From assembly GCA_027563935.2 (NCBI GenBank), contig CM050446.2:126868499-126932498 (forward strand): a stretch of DNA of 64,000 bases, in the 5' to 3' direction. Both the position numbers and the translations under genes were made by a program. The stretch's first letter is position 1. Every line of letters begins with the position of its first letter. Positions 34,427-48,700 of this stretch are shown piece after piece. The notes beneath the pieces were generated by a model. It was not told where the DNA came from, searched no databases, and saw only the letters and a program-made list of their open reading frames with translations. Source of the DNA: Costus lasius (taxonomy: Eukaryota; Streptophyta; Magnoliopsida; Zingiberales; Costaceae).

Positions 34427-37400
34427 ATGGCGGTGGCGGAGCTGGAACTGATGCTTCGCGGGCTTCTCTGGTTCTTTCTGGTGCTAAATCCCTTTGCTAG
34501 GGTTGCTGCCAACATGGAAGGTACGGATCTATCTATGCTTGGATTCCTGTTGCTGGTTTTGTGCAGTCGGGGACCGAGGGAGTTTAGATAGCTGACTATA
34601 GCTTTCGCGGTGTGGGAGATCATGGCGAACTGACTTGGGAGTGGGAACTGGAAAAGCTCATCCTTAGTTCGTTTGTCTTACTCCACTCTCGTGCAAGTCT
34701 GTTAATCTGACCGCGGTGTGCTACACGCTTCATTTGCGTGCTACGATCTGTTGTTGGAGGGGAGCAAGGTGTTATTTGTTGGATATCCAAACATGGGTGG
34801 TTTCTTTTTGTGCATGTGGATTTTCTCTTTCATTATTATTCGCTAGTGGAGTTATGGGAGACAATTAATTGTTAACTTTAAATCTCAAGAATGATATTCT
34901 TCATTTAGGTCACGCAATTATTCTCGAATCATGCTAAAGGAATAGGTTTGATGGTTGTTGGGTGGTTGTCTTTCAGAAAGTTTCTTTATTGTTTGTTATT
35001 TTTGTCAACTTCCCTCTTCTTCATGGTTTCTAGGGTCTTAATCTGGAATATGTGGATATCTTCCTGTGCAGTCTCGAAAAAGATTTTGTGTATCTGATGG
35101 TGATGGCGGGGCAATAGATACTTGCCTCGGTAGCCTGGTTTGCTGGGTTAAGGAAAGGCTGGTGGCGTGTTTGATTTGAAATGAAACTAGAGAGCTCTTT
35201 TACTATATGAATTCTTTCTTATCACAATTTTTGATTGACAAGTGTGGTTGTAGTTCAAGGATTGCTTTCTTTACGTTGTCTGATCAACTACAGTGGTCAG
35301 TCACACCGATGAATAAGTTTGAAATGATTTTTTTTTTTGAATAAACTAAAATATCATGTTTCATATTTCAACAAACAGCATCAAACTCAGATGTAGATTG
35401 GAAGGGCCATATAAGAAGCTGGTTAATAAGGTGATTTGTACCCTAAGCCTGTTAAAAAGCAGCTATAACATTTGAAGAAGAGGGAAAACCTGAGTGAGGA
35501 AGTTGGTAATTCTTCTGTATCTAGCTATAGTTGAGCTTTGAGTGAAGATGTGTAATGTGGAGGAGACTTACTGTTGTGGATGTTTGTCGCTGTGAACAAA
35601 CCGTTTTGTGGATAATCATGTGTTTTATTTGAGTAAAGGATGAATTTTGATACTCTTATATTCTTAAGAGACTCCTGAAAAAAATACTGTTGCCTTTATC
35701 TAACATCATTAAGAAATTAATCTGGTTATAATTTAATTTGTAAAATTCCATTTTGTGATTGGTATAGCCTGTTCTCAGATTGACTGTTTTTGCTTAGTGA
35801 CAGTTTTGTTTTAAAGATGCATGGTTAGTTACGTTTCTCTTTGAGCTTTCTATTTTCTGAAATATATATGTGCACACACCATTAAAGGAAGTACATTTAC
35901 TAATTTTTTGCCTCCATTTTAACTTGTTATATTTTGCATTGAAGTTCTTGCATTTTAGTATCCATATTGGGGAGCATTTCAATGTCCTCAAGGACTTCTT
36001 TTACCCCTAGGCTATCTCTACGAAAAGCATAATGATGAGAAAAAATCAAGAAAGGTAAGTTAAAGAAAATGATTTTTTTTTTTTTTGCAAAAACCAAAAT
36101 GGAATAAAATCCAGAGGATTATTTTGGGTCTAAACCCCTTTACTGTTTCCTAAAAATGAAAACATTATTTAAACATTCCTTCATTCTACCTTTATTCTTA
36201 TTTCCCTTCTAATAAACATAGTCTTGCAATGATATTTTTTACTTATTTCTTTTGGAGTCAAATCTTCAAGTGTGGTACCAACAGGTGATGCTTTGCACTA
36301 TTTGAAGACCAACTTAAATGATCCTAATAATGTGCTACAAAGCTGGGATCCCACCTTGGTCAATCCATGCACATGGTTCCATGTCACGTGTAACAATGAC
36401 AATAGTGTTATTAGAGTGTAAGTGAACCATCTCTTTCTGCAACTACTTCAATGGAAGACCCCTGTGAATTGACCACACATGTTATTTCAGTGATCTTGGA
36501 AATGCTCAGCTGTCTGGTTCTTTGGTACCCCAACTTGGTCAGTTGAAAAATCTTCAATATCTGTAAGTTCTAAATATATTGATTCTTTTAAAGAAAAGTT
36601 ATTCTAGGTGTTGTAGGTCTTCTCAAATTCTTATTTATATATTTCCATTGAAATGGCACAATGAATTATTGTGATCATGTCCCTAATGAATTATTGAGGT
36701 GAGATTCAATTTATAACTCATCTTATTCTTTTAGAATTTGAGATGACACCATAATTGTGATATTGTCAAGGGGATGCAAGATTAATGGTTCTTTCATGTT
36801 TTCTAGCACCCATCTCAGCTTCCTATTGGTTCGGATGGGGCTGGTATGAACATATCAATGCTTAATATAGTTGCGACTATTTTCTGGCCATATTGGGTAC
36901 AATTTGAATTGCCATCACGTTTTTAATTCTATCCCACAAGACACGTTGACCTACAAATATATTAAATTTATTTTTTGTACAATTGTTATAGGGGAAATAT
37001 GACTGAAATTAAACTTCATTTGATGATAAATAATAAAATATGTTGAATTGGATATATTGCCATATTAGTAGGAGCTTCTCAACTAATTGTAACTTAGTAT
37101 GAGCTCCTATTGAATCTAAGATACTTAACAAGTTGATACCGTACTTCTGTAATGCCCACATCTAGGACTCTTCTCATAACATATGGTATTTGTATGTTGA
37201 TTCCCACATGCTTAACAAGCCATTATGGTTGGTAATTTGAACTTGAAAGGATGAAATTCTGACTGGGATTGGAATGTTCATGGTAACTAACATTAGATAC
37301 AAATAGACATAAGATGCGTTGTGGTATACTTTTGATCCATAGTTTTTGTAGCTTGATTGCAATCACAATTAGAAGTGATCAAACTTGCCACTAGATAGGT

Positions 37401-40400
37401 TCTATTGCATCTCACTAGGACCATTATCATTTTTATTGTTCTTCATGGTCTTTACCTTGAAGCCTTTTCTTAATAGTTTTGTTTGATTTTATCAATCATG
37501 CTTCTACGACCACCATGGTCTTCATCTTGGGTAGAATGGGTGAATCCTAAAAGGTTAATAACTTGATGTTTTGTTGAGTGGAGGGAAGATAAGTCTCTCC
37601 CCATTGCACTGGCCAGCTCTACTGACACCATTGTGTATGCCCAAATTGCTAAAAATATTGCATGAATTGCTGCAAACTTCGTGATGAATGGGTGTATCAG
37701 GTGGGGTTTGAGAGACCTTAAGATATTTTAAGAGGCTTTGAGCGTGAGAAATTGTGTAATTGGAATTAAGGTGTAGATAGTTTTAAATAAGCTGAAGACT
37801 CTCCAAGAATGATTAAAAGACAAGAACAATATCGAGTGATCATTTAAAAAGATCCCAAACGGTTAGGTAACTAGTAGATGGAAGTTTATTTGTTTAGAGT
37901 ACCAACAAACAAAATCAATCTGGGTTTCCGGGAATTTACCAGTATTCTTGATCACCAAACTTCCATAGGTATGAACCTGCGCTGTGCCTTGCCATGCTTT
38001 CTCTGTCTCGCTCTATCAAAATTGTAGGTAAAGGTTTTTCAGCCTAAGTCAGACTTGTACCTTCATCCATGGGATCTGTAGAATAACACCATGCCCTTTC
38101 TTTCTTATATGTTAATCAGCTAGTAACTGATCATGCTCATCATCCGTTATCTGCATCATTTTCCCTGTAATGAAAAATAGCTTAAGATCAGTTCACGCTC
38201 CAATAAGAACAGGCTTCTATGGAATGCCATATTTGTGTAGCTGTTTAGCTGTATTCCTGATATTGATTTTCTAAAGCTGATTCTTAATCCTATTTGGCAC
38301 TAGAATTGGAGACCAACTAAGATTTCTCATATCATTTGCTGCAAGGACGATTTCTAGCACCATTTACAGTTTAAGCTTAAGAAGCTAGTGCAAACTAAGA
38401 ATGACTGAAATAAGGGAATTTGAACTTACTAGAAATTCCAAACACATTTTTTTTGGAAAATTTGAAGACAAATTCTTTGGAAAGCTCATAACTAATGGCT
38501 TGCATGATTTATGGAAAAATAGATAACACTGGGCCCCATTATTTTGTTTGCTTTATTTATAAATTTTCACTGTGCTTCCAACTGCATTTTAGCTGAACAT
38601 GTTTACTTGTTTTTCCTTCTATCTTGATGAAATTTATTGTACCACACACAGTGGATGCTCTTCACTATTCATGAACACGTTCACGTTTTATACCATCTAG
38701 TATGTGCACCGAATATTTCACATAATTCTATTGGATCCTTTTTGTTTGTTAGCATAGTTTCAAGGTAAATAAAAGCAACACATGAAACATATTGGAAAAT
38801 GATACTAACTCTCCAACTTGGTGATATATTTATGGACTCTGAAGATCCTTAGTGTATACTCATCTTATTTTGATTAAAATGGAATCTTAGTGGTTTACTA
38901 TAACTCGGTCTGGATTGGTGCCTTCATGTTTTTGACGACTAATTCAACCTATGTTTCCAATGGCAGGGAGCTTTATAGTAACAACATTAGCGGCACAATT
39001 CCTAGTGACCTTGGAAATCTAACGAACTTGGTCAGCTTGGATCTTTACCTAAATAGCTTCACTGGTGAAATTCCTGATTCGTTGGGGAAGCTAACAAAGC
39101 TCCGTTTCCTGTATGACTTGTGCACAAAATGAAGCTTCATTTGTTCTAAGTTGTTTATTTTTAGTTTTACTTTCTTAATGAATTGATTTACTTGTAGTTA
39201 ATGTTGTCATGCTTTCCATTCCTTTTGTCTTTGCAAAGAATTGTTATCAAATACGGGGCTTGAAGTAGGTCACATCTGCAAAGTCATTTGCAGGTAGTGA
39301 AAGATGCTATATCAGTTTGTTTTACTGCCCGTGGCTAAATGAGCAGTTTGAGGATAACTTACCTGGTAGGATCTGATTTTTGAACCGGTGGATTTGTGCT
39401 GATATGATAAGTAGAAAACAGGAAAAAGAGGGTGTTGGGCAGAGTAGATAACGGTGGTGTATGTTATACAACTCTGAATTGGCTATATAGAGATGACATA
39501 TAGCACCAGAATTGCTGTTGGTCAATAATACATTGGTTTTATAGAAAGCAAGATTAACTCAAAATAATCAAGTATAAATTACATAGCAGAATTAAATATT
39601 TTGGTGTATTGAAAGAATAAATATGATCCCACATACTAAAGAGTAGGAATGTGATTCAACACCGACCTTACCATACAAGTATCCTTCTTTCTATGATTCA
39701 TTTCCTTTTACTTTGTATGTGTAACTTTTTTGTCCGGTTCTGATTTTTTCAATTTGATATGCCTGATATTGAATTTTTTGGACTCTCCAGTCTCGATTAT
39801 GGTTTCAATTTTGCAGTCCACAAGCCAGTGCTTCAAGGTTGTGAAACACGTTAGGGAATGTTTTTCCCAAAATTTAGCATATTTTTTCGGTGCTTGGTTT
39901 GAGTTCCGGAAGTTGTTTCCTCCATTTGTTCTTTTGCATCAGCCTTTTATGTTATCCCTGTGATTAATAAAATTTTAGGGCATGCTAAAAATTGTTTGTA
40001 TCCTTCATAAACTTAGGATTTAATAATCTTTTTGTTTTTTTCTCTGAAGATAGGTGGAACACAAAAAAAAATGATTTGTAATTCTGAACTTTTGCAATTA
40101 GATGACAAAATTGTTCTGGTTCTTGAGCAAATCCTCTTGAGCTCTTCAATGTTCAGCATGCGTACATATCAAATCACCATATTCTTAACATGCTTATCTC
40201 TTTGATAATATCTGTTGTAAATATAATGCTTGTTGTTTAAAATGTATACCAGGCTTGAGCATTCTAAGTCTAAGAACACGTTCAGCTGTACAAATTTCTA
40301 AAGAAATCTTGTATGTAAAATTTTTTTATGTTTTTAAGATTTCTCAGACTTCAATACTCAGATCTCTACTGGTTGACATGCTCTTAAAAGTTGCCTCTTT

Positions 40401-43400
40401 GATTGCTTATTTATGAAATTTTGTTGAAGGATAGCCGGCTTAACAATAATTCTCTGTCGGGTCCTATTCCCAAGTCTTTGACCAATATTACTGCTCTCCA
40501 AGTTCTGTAAGTTATCTTACTATCTTTTAATTTGAGACACAGGACGGAAATCATTACTGCATTATTTAATGCCGACATCTGATTATAAGAATGAATGCAG
40601 GGATTTGTCAAATAACAACCTATCGGGAGAAGTTCCATCAACTGGGTCCTTCTCACTTTTTACACCAATCAGGTGTGATATGATTTTGATGACTCTGATA
40701 ACATTGCCTCAATATTTACTCTTCTTTTTGCTAATAGTGTGCTGTAAATTTGCAGTTTTGCAAACAACCCTCTTTTGTGTGGCCCAGGTACAACAAAGGC
40801 TTGTCCTGGCGCTCCTCCCTTATCTCCACCCCCACCATTTGTTCCTCCAGCTCCACCATCATCTCAAGGTAGTTTATTGTATTTGTGATTTCTGCTCATG
40901 AATGTTACATTGAAATCCTTTTTGTTAGCTGGTAGAATACATAGAGTAGCAGAATAAGAGAAGAAAACATATTAAATTGTGTTAACACATAATAAATACA
41001 TAGGCCTCTTGATATAGAGCCCTATATGGGAAGTGGAAGAAGAATCGCATGGTATGTAAGGCCTAATGAGTGTACTACTATTTACTTTGGCGTAAACATT
41101 TTAAATTAAGCCACGGTTTTAGAATCATCAAGTTAATGAATTACTTTTCTCATTAGGTGGGTCATAAATGGTATCAAAGTAAATCTAGTTCTAGACGGGT
41201 CTAACAGAATTTCCGGTTGATATTTAGGCTTAATGAGTGTACTACCATGACCTTGGGTTTCCTTTTAATTGGGTTATGTTGTTTTGGATTTATCAAGGAA
41301 ATGAATTAGTTTTCTCATTAGTGAATCAGTAGTAAATTTGAGATGACTGTGTCATAGTACATAAGGTGAATCAGTAGTAAATTTCAGATGACTGTGTCAT
41401 AGTTCATAAGGTCTAGTAAGCTTACTATCATTAATTTGGGCATAAATATTTTAATTAGACTACACTATTTTAGATCCGCTAATGAGTCAATTTTCTCTTT
41501 AAGAAAGTTATAACAAATGATATAGAGCAAACGTAGTTCTAGTCACGGTAAGAATCCAATAGGAAATATGCTTTGGATAATGAAGTTGCTACTGAATTGA
41601 CATTACATGTTGCGAATAATGGTTTTGGTGTTTTTGGGCTTTGAGTTCTGTATGTAAAGTGAGATAGAATTATCATAGTGTATAAGGTCTAAAGAGCTTA
41701 TTCCCAGGCTTAAACATTTTTTATTAAGCCACATTGTTCCAGGCTTGTTAAATTAATAGATCAGTTTTGATTCATAACATATGGTATCAGTTTTCTCATT
41801 GGACTTTGCAATAACAAAATTCTCAAGAGAGGGATATTGGTGTTACAAGTTTGTTTTTGGATTGTTAAGCTAATGGATCAATAGTCTTATTAGGTGGGGA
41901 AACACAATGACTACGTGATATTACCCTGAAGCACATCAAATTCATACTACATTTGTGTCGTGAATCGGGCTTTAAAATATGTATTCACTGTGCTAAAGAA
42001 AGTTACGAAGATACATAGGAATGTTAATTACTGATTATACTATAACCTCCACTTGTTTGTATCGACGGTGTCCTTGGTTTCTTTTCCACGATCAACACTC
42101 ACATGGTTGACATAAATGTGGTCAAATGTCATTTGTAGGAAGTACTGCCTCTAGCACTGGAGCAATTGCTGGTGGAGTTGCCGCTGGTGCAGCTTTGCTT
42201 TTTGCTGCTCCAGCTATTCTATTTGCATGGTGGCGCCGTCGAAAGCCTCAAGAACATTTCTTTGATGTGCCTGGTTGGTACAAGGAACTGAATGTATTTC
42301 TTGCTGCTTCTTTTATGATTCTCAAAGTGCTTATATATTCTGTGCAGCTGAAGAGGATCCAGAAGTTCACTTGGGGCAGCTGAAAAGATTTTCTCTTCGA
42401 GAATTGCAAGTTGCAACTGATAATTTTAGTAACAAAAACATTCTTGGAAGAGGAGGATTTGGTAAAGTATACAAGGGGCGACTTGCAGATGGTTCACTAG
42501 TAGCAGTAAAAAGGTTAAAGGAGGAACGCACTCCAGGTGGAGAACTTCAATTCCAAACAGAAGTTGAGATGATTAGCATGGCCGTGCATCGAAACTTACT
42601 TAGGCTTCGTGGGTTCTGTATGACACCCACTGAGCGGTTGCTTGTGTATCCTTATATGGCTAATGGAAGTGTTGCCTCACGCTTACGAGGTATTTTCATT
42701 CTTTCATGGTTTACCACTTACTGTTTTCAAGACTTAAAATTAAACATTATTACATGTTATCCCAAGAATGCTTTTGCAGATCTTCATGGTTACTGGAGAA
42801 CTATATTTTGCAGTAGTCTTAATATTTTGTGCTTTTCTTCTAGAGAGGCCGCCATCTGAGCCACCACTCGAGTGGTCAACTCGAAGAAAGATTGCATTGG
42901 GTTCTGCAAGAGGGCTTTCTTACTTGCATGACCATTGCGATCCCAAAATAATTCATCGTGATGTTAAAGCTGCAAACATCTTGCTCGATGAAGACTTTGA
43001 AGCTGTTGTTGGAGATTTTGGCTTGGCTAAACTAATGGACTACAAGGATACACATGTGACAACTGCTGTCCGTGGAACAATAGGCCATATAGCTCCTGAA
43101 TACCTATCAACTGGAAAATCATCAGAGAAGACAGATGTTTTCGGTTATGGAATCATGCTTTTGGAATTGATTACAGGACAAAGGGCATTTGATCTTGCAC
43201 GGCTTGCAAATGATGATGACGTTATGTTACTTGACTGGGTAAGCATCTCAGATATTTCCTATGATAATTAATTATGTATGCATATTTTATGGTTAAATTT
43301 CAACTTTCAAGCTAATAAGCCCGTAAGTAGCCAGGTAGCTGTACATGTTGATCAATTTTATGGTTAAATTTCTGATGCTGCCGGTTGCTTGAAAGCTACC

Positions 43401-44027
43401 TCAACTTTAGGTCTTCTTTGCATATAGATCCTAGAAATTATCCCAAGAATGTTTTAAGGATAGGAAAAATTATGTGCGAGTGTTTCAAGAATTGTTAGGA
43501 GATTCAATGTACTCGGCACTTGCTTCAGCCAAATTCATTCCTCTAGATATTTGTGGTGGAACTTGCCTATCTTACCAATTTCATTCTATGTTCTGAAACA
43601 TAATTGGTCAATCATATACAATTCGCTTCTTTTGCCCCTTTATAAGGTTAAAGTATATCGAAAGTTGTTTCTTGTTTTGGAAGAATAATGGCCTCTCACG
43701 TGTTTCTTTTAGGTGAAAGGATTGCTTAAAGAGAAAAAGCTGGAGATGTTGGTTGATCCCGATCTGCAGAACGAGTATGTTGAAGCTGAAGTAGAGTCTC
43801 TCATTCAAGTGGCATTGTTATGTACTCAGGGTTCTCCGATGGAACGGCCCAAAATGTCCGAGGTGGTGAGGATGCTGGAAGGCGATGGACTTGCTGAGCG
43901 ATGGGAGGAATGGCAAAAGATTGAAGTGGGTAGACAAGAGGAGATGCTCCCGCGTCATCACACCAACGACTGGATTTTAGACTCCACCGAAAACCTTCGA
44001 CCAGTTGAGTTATCCGGACCAAGATGA
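34427..44027 (+). CDS. SERK: Somatic embryogenesis receptor kinase (SERK), LRR II co-receptor kinase
   Basis: A plasma-membrane co-receptor kinase that by family knowledge pairs with ligand-binding LRR kinases (brassinosteroid, immune and developmental receptors). Eleven exons: 34427-34520, 36285-36417, 36491-36562, 38967-39110, 40435-40506, 40601-40672, 40756-40868, 42139-42273, 42348-42689, 42844-43238, 43713-44027, giving 628 residues. Order: signal peptide (1 to about 28), LRR cap with C60 and C67, five LRRs (72-bp or 144-bp exons), a Ser-Pro-rich hinge (about 196-233), a membrane span (about 240-265), then the kinase with GRGGFGKV at 312-319, K333, HRDVKAAN at 430-437 and DFG at 450-452. 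It ends VELSGPR, as SERK1/SERK2-type proteins do. Exon number and phases match SERK genes. All catalytic residues are present. Which SERK number it corresponds to cannot be decided here. Confidence 0.97.
36563..38966. other. SERK intron 3 (2.4 kb)
   Basis: An AT-rich intron between the first LRR exon and the double-LRR exon. No element with two ends, no tRNA and no coding exon of another gene was recognised on either strand. Confidence 0.45.
41008..41800 (+). repeat. Cluster of diverged dispersed repeats in SERK intron 7
   Basis: At least four units share (A/T)TAAGG(C/T)CTAATGAGTGTACTA, TTTGGGC(A/T)TAAA(C/T)ATTTTAAATTA and a following TTAATGAATTA(C/G)TTTTCTCATTAG block, near 41055, 41227, 41405 and 41690. 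A related unit read in RLCK intron 5 and near 29540 belongs to the same family. The repeat has no ORF. Part of it ends with a GGTATCA word near 41784, as many LTR primer sites do, but that alone is not proof. Confidence 0.5.
41321..41410 (+). repeat. 45-bp tandem duplication
   Basis: Two adjacent 45-bp units (41321-41365 and 41366-41410), each starting GTGAATCAGTAGTAAATTT, differ at only two positions, much less than the surrounding repeat copies. It is a recent duplication inside SERK intron 7. Confidence 0.85.
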
Positions 44028-45718
44028 CCTTAAAGCCTATCATCAACCACCCAAGATCTTCTTTACGTGCATTGTCATTCTGTGACATCGAAATACATCC
44101 TAGCGGAGTAAGAGTTGTGTATACTAATTGACGGGGGGCCATTGTATCATTTGTGTCATCTATTTGTGTTTTTTTCTTTTTCTTTTTATTTTGTAAGAGT
44201 TTAAGGACTATTGTACACTTATCTTCTTGCAAGTGGCAAATTTGGAGCCTCTGCGAGGTTTGACATGTCCCAACACAATGTTATGTTACGAATATAGAGA
44301 ATGCTAGTAAGTTTGCTTGTTCCAATAATTCCTTTTCCGAAGAGATTGACATTCAAAAGAATAAACGAAAATGTTTCTCAAACTCCTTTTACATTTGTGT
44401 AGTGTTCAACTGGTTATATTTTGTGTGGAACATGGTTTTACTGAGCAGTCAACGTCTGGCTTGAACTTGCCATGTGTTACCTCCGTTAATTACTTGCCTA
44501 CCTATATAATATCAAACGAGTGATACATTTAAACCTTATCCTTATTTACAATATCCCCATTATAACTACGGATGCAACTACATAATAATAATGAAACAAC
44601 TCATATAAAAAGGACAGATATGTATTTACTCTCAAATTATATTATGTTACCATGTAAATTTTATTTCTTTTATTAGTTTTTCTCAAGTTCTAACATTTTT
44701 CACTAAATAAATGCTAAAATTGCTAAACAATTTTAATCTTACCGAAAGTAAAAAAAAAGAAAAAAAAATCTAATAAGATTTGGTGTCTTTGTTGCAATAA
44801 AATGATAGTAATAGAATCCATATCATGGTTCATAAATCGAATTAAACAATCAAATTTTATAAAAAAAGAGAATAGTTTAATAGGTTTGATTTGTACTAAA
44901 GTTCAAGTTGACTTGATCAATTGGATCACAAGGTATTGGCCAAAAGATAGTTTTTTGAATCTTAGATATATTTTTTTAGTTTTAATATTTATATTTAAAA
45001 TTAATGTTACAATATAAGTCAACCCATTCGTTTATGTGTTTAACTAGTTTGGACTTAGAGCTCATTCAAACGGTAAACTATAGTTTTTATACTATTAATT
45101 TTTATCTTGGGGAGGAAAAGATATTAGTTTTGACCAAATTAAAATATTAAAATTTAACAATATTTACACAAAAAGCTATTATTTGATGTTCCGAAACTAA
45201 AATCATAGCTAAAAAGGTGTATAAAAAAATATATAATTTATGGTCTTTTATAGAAAATAATTTTTGATACAAAATGGTATAGTTTAGGGGTTAATTTGTT
45301 AATAATTAATTTTTTATGGATAAAATATTATATTTAGGGTCTTTTTGATAAAAAAAATTAAAGAAAGCAATTTAAGACCTAATTTGCTAAGAATTATAGT
45401 ATATCAACAAAAGTAAAAAAAAAAACAAACGAGAAATTATGGCTAGAAAAAGAATCATAAAGAAAAAAAAAGAATCATAAAGAAAACAACAATAAAATAA
45501 AACCCACCAACTCTTGCAGAGTTTGCCTGGGTCCCACTCTTCCTCTGGAGAAGACGAGGCGAGGCGAACGAGACGGTGAGAGATTTATAATTACTTCGTC
45601 TTCCTCTGAGCTCTGTTTAGGGTTTTTGTCGATCGATAGATTCCTTCATTTCCATCCTTCAATGAATCTTCGCGCTTTCGATTACTAGATCCCCCAGGGA
45701 GAGATTACGTCCACAGCC
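44028..45718. other. Intergenic region between SERK and RING-CH genes
   Basis: SERK 3' sequence is followed by very AT-rich DNA with A and T runs and a 71-codon AT-rich ORF (44802-45017) that I do not accept as a gene. A 20-bp AGAATCATAAAGAAAA repeat sits near 45450. From about 45530 the sequence becomes CT-rich and GC-rich, the probable promoter and leader of the RING-CH gene, with TTTAGGGTTTT near 45617. Confidence 0.4.
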
Positions 45719-48700
45719 ATGGCGGATCCAGGATGCTCTTCCAAGCTCATCGCACCTGCCCCTGTTTCGGACTCCGACGAGATCGACCTCGAAGCCGGGC
45801 CCGGCGAGCAGTTCCAGTGCCGAATCTGCCTCGAAACAGACGGTTATCGTCCTACACCTTTGGAGATTTCTTTTTTGCGCTGTAATTCCAGATTGGTTTT
45901 TGATGCTACATCACAGAATTTTGGGACGAATTATACCGGTTTCGTCTAGATTTTGAGTCTGGGCTTTTTTCCCTTGACTTCCGTGTAATTTTGATGCAAG
46001 TTGCTCGAACTGACCGCCGGTTTCCTCTTTTCTTTTCTTTTTTTTTTTCTTTTTTTTTTTTTCTCTTTTTCTTAATTGGGAGTTGGATTTGCAGGGAGGG
46101 ACTTCATTGCGCCTTGCAAGTGCAAGGGAACTTCTAAGTACGTCCACCGCGAATGCTTGGACCACTGGCGGTCTGTGAAGGTGATTAGCTAGCCTTTATG
46201 TAGGACTTTAGGCAGTGTGGCCTGATTTATATCATCCCTAAAAAAATAAGGTAAATCCGTGTGGTAAATCCTTCTGCAATAAGATGTTAACCATGTACTA
46301 TTGTGGATTTCGTATCAGCGAGAAATTGAACTCTTGCAAGATAAGAATTGGAAAACACAAGTGAATTGCAGAGTTTTAGGTAAAAGGAGGAACATGATGA
46401 AATAAGTGGATAGATAAAACATCAACTCAGTCTGGAATGAGGTTGAGAAAACTTGTTGGAGCAATGAATTGATTTTGGAAACTATTTCCTGAATCTTGTG
46501 TTATGAAGAACTGAATATGATCTTACAGATGAGCTATTTAGTTTTCACTAAGTAATCAGAGTACCCATATTGAAATTGAAAGATGCTGAGATTAATTGGG
46601 TTTCCTTTTATCATAAAAGCTTAAGCTGTTAGGAAGACCTAATTTATGTAGTTATGATTTATGATTTCCCTCCTACGAGCAAGCTACTAGCTTTAAATCA
46701 CGGATGCCACATATTAGTAAATCAGGCTAAATAATAAATAAATAGGAGGCGAGCCATTATTTAAACTATTGATTTCTAGCTCATACCACATTGAGATTAA
46801 TTAGATTATCATTTATCAGAAAATCTTAAGCCATTTGGGAAAAGATCCAATTTATGTATTTATACTTTAATCAAATATAGATAAGATATTCATTCCTTCC
46901 CTGGACATCGGAGAGGGACAAACATAGTTATATTTCTGAATTCTTGTTGACGGAAGTTGCAAATGCTTATATCTTTGGTGGAAAATAATTCCCATGACAA
47001 ACTTATAGCTTCTGTTGATGAAGAAGTTATTGTCTGTCTTATATTTTTCATATCTCTGTGATCGTTATTTGTTTTATAAGCATCCAGTGGAAAAGAATGT
47101 GCATGCTTTTGTCCATTGCCTATCTCTTATGCATCATCCTTTAGTAAATCTTTACATAATTTTGTTCCATGTTCCATCAGTCTCTTTGCACTCTATTGTT
47201 TGATTCTTTATTGTACTATTCAATTGTGAAGCAAACTTGTTTGTTTTCTCCAGGCTGGCTTGCAAAGGTATTGGAATTTGCAACATCCATTTTATGATTT
47301 CAAACAATCAAGTTCTAATGGGTGGGCCCTAAGGTTATTTTAAAATTGATTTTAAATGGAAGTATGAAACAAACTAGGCTCTAAGCAGAGTTATGATAAA
47401 ATGAAATTGCCTACAAAACTATCTTACATGTTATTTGGTTTCATTTGATTTTTAGTGGAATTTGGAAGAAAGAGATGGAAGGGCCTAATGGACTCTCTCT
47501 GCTCGTTGAGCAGAGATCACTCGAGATGTCAATAAATAAAAGAAGATTCTTTCTATTTCCATAATCTAGCACTGCATATTTAAAATTTGAGTTAAAGGAA
47601 ACACAACATTGTGGTCAGAGAATGATCTACGTTCCAAGCTTGCACAGCATGCAGGAACACTTTTTTGGATTTGAAGTTAATTCTCTGCTCTTAGAAAATA
47701 CTCTGATAATCATAGTTATTTTTTTATCCTTAATATTTCGTATGAGCATTTGATGTTATTTCAAATTAAAGGTATCTTTCTCATTTCATGTTATTGTTTT
47801 TTCTCAGGAAGGTTTTGCTTTTGCTCATTGCACAACCTGCAAGGCTGCTTATTATCTGAGAGTGCATGTTCATGCAGACAGGAAATGGAGAATCCTGAAG
47901 TTTCGATTTTTTGTTACTAGGGATATACTTTTTATTTTTGCAGTTGTTCAGCTTGTAAGTTTTTAGTTATTTTTTCGTATGAGAATTCATTTTAAAAATT
48001 AAATATCTTCCTCTTCTACTGATTTATCATCATGTGTGCACATTGTACAGATAATTTCTTCATTGGCATATCTGGTCTATTTGATTGATAGATCTCAAAA
48101 CTATTGGTTGCGCTTGGCTTGGAGTTTTGATGGAGAAATTAGTTTCTACTATATATGTGGTGTGCATCTAATTTGCTAAGCACTCATGAATTTTTTGAGA
48201 TTATTAAGCCATAAAGATGTTCCTTCTTTTGTTCATGTTCTTCCGCATTCTTATGATGTTATTTGAAATTAAAATGCACATCAACATGTGGCACAGGGAG
48301 AAAACCTCCTCAAGTACATCTTTTCATGGTATAAAGTATAAACCATTTTTTTTTATGTAGCAACGCGTATGTTGGTATAGCAGCCAAGGTGAGTGTAGAT
48401 ATTGCATGCAAACCAAAAGGCACTTTTTTACCATTGTTTGATATGACTGATGATATGAAAGGGGAACCAAAAGACAAATTTTCAAGGAGCCTGACAACTA
48501 GACACCAACCAATTCTGATATTTGAACACGAATGTTCATTTGTCTGAGTAAATTAAGTGAGTATAAAATTCATGAAGAAACAAAGTTACTCAAAGGAAAT
48601 TTTCATTTGCAAGATATTCAACTAATGAAAAGGTTACACCCGCAAGGAAAAAAAAATGCTTAGGAAGAAAGGAGAATCAATTTAAATTTAGATATGATAC

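Noticed and set aside
44802..45017. 71-codon AT-rich ORF with an organelle-like look
   Set aside because: The Ile/Asn/Lys-rich composition recalls chloroplast ORFs, but no chloroplast gene order or recognisable motif surrounds it. A search against a plastid genome would decide.
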